Assembly: GCA_018894105.1 (NCBI GenBank)
Contig: CM032127.1
Coordinates: 28,884,369-28,948,368, forward strand
Length of the DNA: 64,000 bases
Direction: 5' to 3'
Source of the DNA: Jacaranda mimosifolia
Lineage: Eukaryota > Streptophyta > Magnoliopsida > Lamiales > Bignoniaceae
Below, piece by piece: positions 58,333 through 64,000 of the stretch. Within the stretch, counting starts at the first letter, position 1. Every line of letters begins with the position of its first letter. Position numbers and translations under genes: made by a program. Below the pieces are notes generated by a model, which had not been told where the DNA came from, did no database searches, and worked only from the letters and a program-made list of their open reading frames with translations.

Positions 58333-58971
58333 CTAAAGCCAATGCCCCATGGCTTTGAGACCCAGCTTCTCAAGATGTCCTTCAAAGACCTTTTCCAATA
58401 GGGGTTTTGTCAGTGGATCTGCTATATTCTCTTCTGAGGCAACTCTCTCCACTCGAATGTCGCCTCTATTAATGATCTCCCGGATCAAATGATATCGCCT
58501 CAAAATGTGCTTGGATCGCTAATGAGATCTTGGCTCTTTAGCTTGCGCTACCGCCCCGTTGTTATCGTAGAAGACAACTACTGGCTCAGCAATGCTAGGC
58601 ACCACATTCAACTCTTGAATGAAGTTTTTCATCCAAACACCCTCCTTTGCAGCTTCCGAAGCTGCAATATACTCTGCTTCAGTAGTTGAGTCGGTCGTGG
58701 TGTCTTGTTTGGAACTTTTCTAACTCACCGCGCTGCCATTGAGGCAAAATATAAATCCAGAAGTAGATTTGAGGTCATCTACATCGGATTGGAAACTTGA
58801 ATCCGAAAACCCTTCTAGTTTCAATTCTCTATTGCCGTATACCAAGAACATGTCCTTAGTTCTTCTCAAGTACTTAAGGATTGCTTTTACGGCTATCCAG
58901 TGACTCTCACCGGGATTGGATTGGAACCTACTCGTAATACTTAGTGAGTTTGCCACATTCGGTCTAGTACA
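58333..58971 (-). pseudogene. Element C pol: RNase H
   Basis: The RNase H domain reads, in the same frame as RT, SHWIAVKAILKYLRRTKDMF, LKSTSGFIFCLNGSAVS, then stop for the usual Trp, KSSKQDTTTDSTTEAEYIAA, VVVFYDNNGAVA, QRSKHI with a stop for the usual Gln, and ENIADPLTKPL, ending in GHWL and the true stop TAG at 58333-58335. Three premature stops lie here (58972-58974 just before it, one near 58722 and one near 58520), with no frameshift. Confidence 0.85.
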
Positions 58972-60135
58972 TTACACTGCATACATTAGGCTTCCTATGG
59001 CGGAGGCATAAGGTATGTGGGACATTCTTCGCTTCTCTTCCTCAGTCTTAGGGGCCATAGACTTTGAGAGACAAATGCCATGTCCCATGGGAAGGAATCC
59101 CCTCTTGGATTCTTCCATACTAAACCTCTTTAGTATCTTATCAATGTATGGGGTTTGGGAAAGCCCCAACATCCTTTTCGATCTATATCTATAGATACGT
59201 ATTCCCAATACGTATGATGCTTCTCCCAAAGACTTTATGGAGAATTGTGTAGATAACCATGCTTTAGTACAGTCTAACATTCCTACCTCATTCCCAATGA
59301 GAAGGATGTTATTGACATAAAGCATAATAAACTGTACTGAACTCCCACTAGATTTCTTGTACACACAAGGTTCATACATATTTTTGACAAAGCCAAACGA
59401 TTTGACCATTTTGTCAAAACGTATGTTCCAACTTCGGGATGCTTGTTTTAACCCATAAATGGATCTCTGGAGTTTGCAAACCTTTTGCTCATTCCCTTTG
59501 GATATAAAACCTTGTGGTTGCTCCATGTAAATTTCTTCTTCAATGTCACCATTGAGGAAAGTGGTTTTAACATCCATTTGCCATATCTCATAGTCATAAT
59601 ATGCGGCTATGGCAAGTAAGATCCGAATGGACTTAGGCATAGCGACCGGTGAAAAGGTTTCCTCAAAATCGATACTGGGTCTTTGAATGTAACCTTTTGC
59701 TACTAGCTGTGCCTTAAAAGTCACCACTTCTCCATCTACTCCAAGCTTTTGATTATAGATCCACTTGCAACCGATGGGAACTATTCCCTCTGGTGGATCT
59801 ACCAAGGTCCATACTTTGTTTGAGTACATGGAGTCCATTTCAGATCTCATGGCTTCTAGCCAACGTCCCGAATCTATGTCCAACATAGTTTCCTCATAGG
59901 TCTTTGGATCACTATCCAACTGACCCGTCTCATGAAGGAATCCAAACCTTTCGGGTTGTTTCTTGATCCGGTCAGACCTTCTCAGAGGGTATATACAAGG
60001 TTCTAATTTCATATTTGTTTCCACTGCTTGTGGGATTTCTTGATCGTCTTGAACTTCATTGAGTTCAATGACAACGCCATTTCTATCTAATAGAAATTCC
60101 TTTTCCAAAAAGTGGGCGTTCCTTGAAACAAACAC
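58972..60135 (-). pseudogene. Element C pol: reverse transcriptase (YVNN)
   Basis: A continuous 387-codon frame, the longest in the window. From its start: RNAHFLEKEFLLDRNGVVIE, linker, DRIKKQPERFGFLHETGQLD, AMRSEMDSMYSNKVWTLVDP, GCKWIYNQKLGVDG, the first catalytic Asp in QMDVKTTFLNGDIEEEIYME, LKQASRSWNIRFDKMVKSFG, then MLYVNNILLIGNE (59308-59319 encodes YVNN) and SYVLGIRIYRYRSKRMLGLS. Copia RTs have YVDD at this place, and both other copies here keep it. Two Asp-to-Asn changes remove two of the three metal-binding carboxylates, so the enzyme cannot polymerise. It ends at a TAA (58972-58974) where Leu is expected. Confidence 0.9.
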
Positions 60136-60939
60136 CTATTGTTCCGAGGGATCGTAAAAGTAATAACCCATAGACTCTCTTGGGTATCCCACAAACATGC
60201 ATAAGGTGGATCTATTATCCAACTTATCTCCCACTGTTCGTCTCACGCGGGCAGGAGATCCCCAAACTTTCAAATAATGGTACAAGGGTGATTTGCCATG
60301 CCATATCTCATATGGTGTCTTTGGCACAGACTTTGAAGGTACTACATTTAGTAGCCTCGCCGCCGTTTCTAAGGCGTATCCCCAAAAGGATATAGGTACA
60401 TTGGAAAAACTCATCATGAAACGTACCATGTCCAACAAGGTACGATTTCTCCTTTCGGCTACTCCATTATGTTGGGGTGTGCCGGGTGGAGTCCATTATG
60501 AAAGAATTCCACTCTCTTTTAGATAATCCAAGAATTCGGTACTTAAGCATTCACCCCCTCGATCCGATCGAAGAGTTTTAATACTAAGTCCCTTTTGCTT
60601 TTCTACTTCATTCTTGTACTCTTTGAACTTTTCAAAAGCCTCGGACTTGTACTTCATAAGATACACATGTTCGTACCGACTATAATCATCAGTGAAAGTG
60701 ATGAAGTAGGAATAGCCTCCTCTCCCACTAACTCTTAGTGGTCCACAAACATCCGAATGTATCAAATCCAATAGATGTGTGGTTCTCTCTGTTTGTCCTA
60801 CAAATGGAGTTTTGGTCATTTTTCCCTTAAAACAAGATTCACAAGTAGGAAGGTTCTCAATGCCACTAACATTTAGTGCTATGAGCGCTTCTAACTTGCC
60901 CATCCTATTTTTAGAGATATGACCAAGTCTTGCATGCAT
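60136..60939 (-). pseudogene. Element C pol: integrase
   Basis: It starts with HARLGHISKNRMGKLEALIA and CESCFKGKMTK (HHCC zinc finger), then LIHSDVCGPLRVSGRGGYSY (first Asp), TLRSDRGGECLSTEFLDYLK (second Asp) and GVAERRNRTLLDMVRFMMSF (the Glu of DD35E). All three catalytic acids are present. A TAA at 60496-60498 replaces Gln before WTPPGTPQHN, and a TAG at 60136-60138 replaces the usual Lys before VFVSRNAHF. Both are in frame. The first Trp of WHARLGH is lost to a 1-base deletion at about 60940. Integrase would join element DNA to the chromosome. Confidence 0.9.
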
Positions 60940-61430
60940 AACATGGCATCTTCTTAGATATCTAGCTTCCTTTTATTCGATTGAATGTGCATAAGTGAAG
61001 GTTGGGAATCAAGTATGTATAATCCATTCATTAATGTACCTTTATCAATTAAAGAACCATTCTTTAACGCCATCAATGTCCCATTCGATATAGAAAAATC
61101 ATATCCTTCATTATCAAGAACGGGAATTGATATGATGTTCTTAAGAAGATGGGGTACATAATAAACTGGATCTAATACAATTTTAGCATTCCCTAAGTCT
61201 AACTTGATTATGCCTTGGAAAGTGGCCGCAACAGTTGCTCTATTTCCTAGGCGAAGGATCATATCCCCTTCATGAAGTCTCTTTCTTCTTTCCATCCCTT
61301 GTAATGAATTACATAGATGAAAACCGCATACGGTATCAAATACCCATGTGGAAAAATTGGTTGTTAAATGCACTTCAATGAATAACATACCTTTTTCAAG
61401 AGTATCAAGGTAAGCTTTACAGTTTCTCTT
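60940..61430 (-). pseudogene. Element C protease and pre-integrase region
   Basis: This is in frame with gag upstream. The active-site region reads TWVFDTVCGFHLCNSLQGME, so D-T-G is D-T-V. It is followed by RKRLHEGDMILRLGNRATVA, LDPVYYVPHLLKNIISIPVL and LDSQPSLMHIQSNKRKLDI, then a TAA (60954-60956) in place of Gln, and a frameshift at about 60940. The retroviral-type protease matures Gag-Pol; the Gly of DTG normally shapes the active-site turn. Confidence 0.85.
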
Positions 61431-62207
61431 CTAATGCCCCTTTTCACCACAGTGGAAATAATTTGCATCGGTCTTAGCCTTTTTCTTAACTCTCTCAGAA
61501 CTCTTCTCGGGTTGCTTCCCTTTGGAAGAACTTTTCTTCCTTTTTCCTCCCTTTCTTAGGCCCCTAAGGCCTTTTGACTTGGAGGTGGAGGCAATCATAA
61601 GAGGATTTTCCTTTTTCAAGGTCGACTCGGCAGACACAAGCATGTTCACCAATTCATTAATCGTCACTTCCTGCTTGGACATATTAAAGTTCATGACGAA
61701 TTGGTCGAACGATTGAGGTAACAATTGTAGGATCAAATCCATGTAAAGGTCATTGTCCATAATCACGTAAAGTTGTCCAAGCTTTTCGATGAGTCCAATC
61801 ATCTTAAGCCCGTGGTCATGGACACTCGAACCTTCACGCATCCTTGCTCTAAAAAGCTCCTTTGACAAAGCGAACCTTTCGTGTCTTGATTGTACACCAT
61901 ACAACTCTTGTAGGTGCACATAGATTTCTCGAGCATGTTTCATGTGCTTATGAGATTTTTGGAGCTCATTAGTTATGGATGCCATCATGAGACACCTCAC
62001 TTGTAGATCATCATCTACAAATTTAGTGAACACTTCACATGCCCCATCAAAAAGGTCATCACCTAATGTGTATGGCAGACTTTGATCAAGTACATAAGCC
62101 CTCTTCTCGAAGTCATGAATTATCTTAAGGTTTCTCAACCAATCTTGGAAGTTAGGCCCAGTTAGCTTATTGGTTTCCAAAATACTTTCAAGTGGATTTT
62201 TAGCCAT
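61431..62207 (-). pseudogene. Element C gag (258 codons open)
   Basis: Open from the ATG at 62207 to a TAG at 61431-61433. The start is clear because A and B use the same place. Blocks: NKLTGPNFQDWLRNLKIIHD, LQVRCLMMASITNELQKSHK, EIYVHLQELYGVQSRHERFA, SSVHDHGLKMIGLIEKLGQL, NDLYMDLILQLLPQSFDQFV, NFNMSKQEVTINELVNMLVS, a Lys/Ser-rich stretch and the zinc knuckle YFHCGEKGH, stop, KRNC. The first Cys of the knuckle is Tyr, and the stop replaces the expected Trp. The frame continues into protease without shift, so gag and pol were one polyprotein of about 1290 residues, like BARE-1. Confidence 0.9.
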
Positions 62208-64000
62208 ATTGTTTTGAAGATTTCAAAAATCTACAAGAGGTGAAAAAAGAGTATAAGCATGTGATTGAATTTAGCATAGAAAATATGTTCATGGTCTTTC
62301 AAGCATGTTTTTCTCCCACTATTTTATCAAACCCTTCACCCCCAAGGAGAATTCAGGAAATCACATTTCCTAGTGAGAATCAAGATCCTAATGACTTGCC
62401 AATGGACCCCCATGACCGAGTGCCATCCACGAGCAATCAAAAGGTAAGCAACTTTTGCTAATTGCATCTCATGCAATTCTTGATATATTTTGCCTCACTT
62501 TTCATATAGACCCACGTGACCGTGTGTCATCTACACTACTAGGTGTTAAGTCAAACCCACCAATCATTCTTCATCTCAAGACGGCCTCACGTCATCCCCC
62601 GTGACCTAGTGCCAATGAGTGAAGGTTATTGAATCAAAGATTCATCTCATGCTAAGTGTATGCTCATAGCTTTCCTCCTAAGTGTGACCCCCATGACCAA
62701 GTGCCATCACACAAAATCGGTAGCATCCCATGGCATACACTATTGGTGGAAGGCTTGGATTAATTAAAACTCTTTTAATTTGTATCCATTTTGACTTAAT
62801 ATTTGAAAAATACTTAGACATTCTAAATGGAGGATTTTTGCTTGCAAAGATCTGATCGTTTTATCTTCTTATTTAGGTTCTCTATATCCTAGTCATGTAT
62901 CCCATACATCAACAGGATATGGAAAGCGTAAATAAGTAAATGTGCCTAGCATGCTTCTAGGGTGGGATGACCATGAGCCTAACCAAGTGACGCACTTAGA
63001 ACTATAGGTGCATCACTTGGTTGATTTTAAGTTGGTAGATTAAACTGAGCTATTACATGAGTGTAGCCCATACATTCATGGGTCTTCAAGCCTCCTTGGG
63101 TCCTTCTTACTCCTTGCAATTTTACAAGAGAAAGAAAACCTCACTTTTAGTGATTCTACTCTCATAACTTTTACAAGATAGAACAAGAGGCATGCAACCC
63201 CATTTAATACAACCCATTTCAACAACTTGAAATAAATAAAATCAATATTAAAAGCACATGAGCATCCCCATTCATTCATCATCCATTCAACATTTAGATC
63301 AACTTTAACAAGTTTTAAAAGCAACCAAAAAGTGTCCAACACAATCTTGAGGCCTTGCACAACATTTGTGCAACCAATGTGAGTGTTCCAAAACAAGTTT
63401 GGTCACCAAAGGAACCAAAGAAAAAGCTCAAAACCTATCCCAAACCTAACTAGGGGCTGCTGGCCAAGGCTTGCTCACTGCTGGACAGTAGCTCTCGGCC
63501 ACTGCCTTGCTATGGGCTGCCATGGGCCGGCAACACCCTTGTTTTAGGGTTCATGGCCGAGTCAAGCCATTTTTGGCTCAACTTTTGTGCACCAAGATTT
63601 TTTAGAACAACTTCTAAACATCAAAACACACAACATAGGATGAAATTTCAGATTAAAACACCTTTTAAAACTGAAATATCAATTGCCCAAAGAAGCTTGA
63701 AAAACAAGTTTAAGCAAGAATAATATTCTTCAAACATCTCCAATTATATCCAATCCAATTGGACCCAAAAATGGCCAAAACAAATTAAGGCCATCCATAA
63801 CATGCTATATCATAACATAACATCTACCAAGGCCAAAAAAAAAATTTAACATTAGCAAAAATGAATTAAAACATACCCATCATATGAATTAACAATTAAA
63901 GCACATAATATCATGATTAAATCTATTAATCAAGGAGCCACAAGCAAGATCATCCATACACTCCAACCCATGATATGGATCGAGTACATGGTGATTTCAA
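62208..64000 (-). other. Element C leader (incomplete)
   Basis: It aligns with the leaders of A and B. It contains the conserved hairpin at 62981-63022. The last bases of the window (ATCGAGTACATGGTGATTTC) match B at about 22905-22925, so only about 60 bp remain before the primer site. Open frames such as 63076-63396 minus are not conserved. Confidence 0.8.
62981..63022 (-). other. Conserved leader hairpin, element C copy
   Basis: AACCAAGTGACGCAC pairs with GTGCATCACTTGGTT around TTAGAACTATAG. There are 14 matched pairs, and the one mismatch becomes a G-U pair in the sense (minus-strand) RNA. This is the longest version of the stem in the three copies. Confidence 0.6.

Larger units (their letters stand above)
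56127..64000 (-). mobile_element. Element C, Angela/BARE-like Ty1/copia (right end outside window)
   Basis: This is the best preserved family copy: a 3' LTR, polypurine tract, one gag-pol reading region of 3875 bp and a leader of at least 1.8 kb. By comparison with B, the primer site would come soon after 64000 and the 5' LTR is outside. It inserted into the RT of gypsy element J. Despite good preservation it has seven in-frame stops, one frameshift, YVNN at the RT active site and DTV in the protease, so it is inactive. Confidence 0.92.

Noticed and set aside
63076..63396. Minus-strand 106-codon frame upstream of gag in C as an extra element gene
   Set aside because: The corresponding leader parts of A and B do not keep it open, so it is likely chance.

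Overview
The window is 64 kb of AT-rich plant nuclear DNA, most likely from a eudicot (inferred from the LTR-retrotransposon lineages; the species cannot be named from the sequence). I recognise no host gene, tRNA or rRNA. Nearly all of it is LTR retrotransposons, solo LTRs and a few small DNA transposons, inserted into one another in several layers. All coding sequence seen is broken retroelement gag, pol or env-like sequence.

Left part (1-31.5 kb). The oldest layer is a plus-strand Ty1/copia element of SIRE/Maximus type (element E). Its probable 5' LTR fills 1 to about 2.08 kb. Its gag begins at 2186 and is cut into three pieces (2186-3133, 13578-14036, 25462-25800). Pol follows to 28925 and an env-like reading frame to about 31.1 kb. 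The first gap in gag is element A (3134-13577), a minus-strand Angela/BARE-like copia element that itself carries a solo LTR (F, 5995-8240) in its pol gene. The second gap is a solo LTR of the same family (D, 14041-25461). D was later entered by a complete Angela-like element, B (15963-25180), flanked by a perfect 5-bp duplication.

Middle part (31.5-46 kb). Element H (31538-41856) has two related LTRs and a Met-tRNA-type primer site but no recognisable proteins, so it resembles a large non-autonomous LTR element. It contains another Angela-like solo LTR (G), which in turn contains a Tourist-like MITE. One LTR of H also carries a 1-kb insertion with its own TATA box. Beyond H lie an Angela-like LTR fragment in the opposite orientation (I) and a gag/protease scrap of a third copia type.

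Right part (46-64 kb). A long solo LTR, probably Ty3/gypsy (46089-49949), sits inside an older LTR of its own family. It contains a 193-bp tandem array and an hAT-like element with an 8-bp target duplication. From about 53.2 kb a plus-strand Ty3/gypsy element of Tat/Ogre type (J) runs through its primer site, gag, protease and the start of RT. It is interrupted at 56127 by element C, the best preserved Angela-like copy. C runs off the right edge before its 5' LTR.

How the parts relate. The three Angela-like elements (A, B, C), three solo LTRs (D, F, G) and one fragment (I) belong to one family with LTRs of about 2.2 kb. Even the best copy has several nonsense codons, a frameshift and YVNN in place of YVDD in reverse transcriptase. 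All three copies lack the canonical protease DTG. The whole region therefore looks like an inactive insertion hot-spot.
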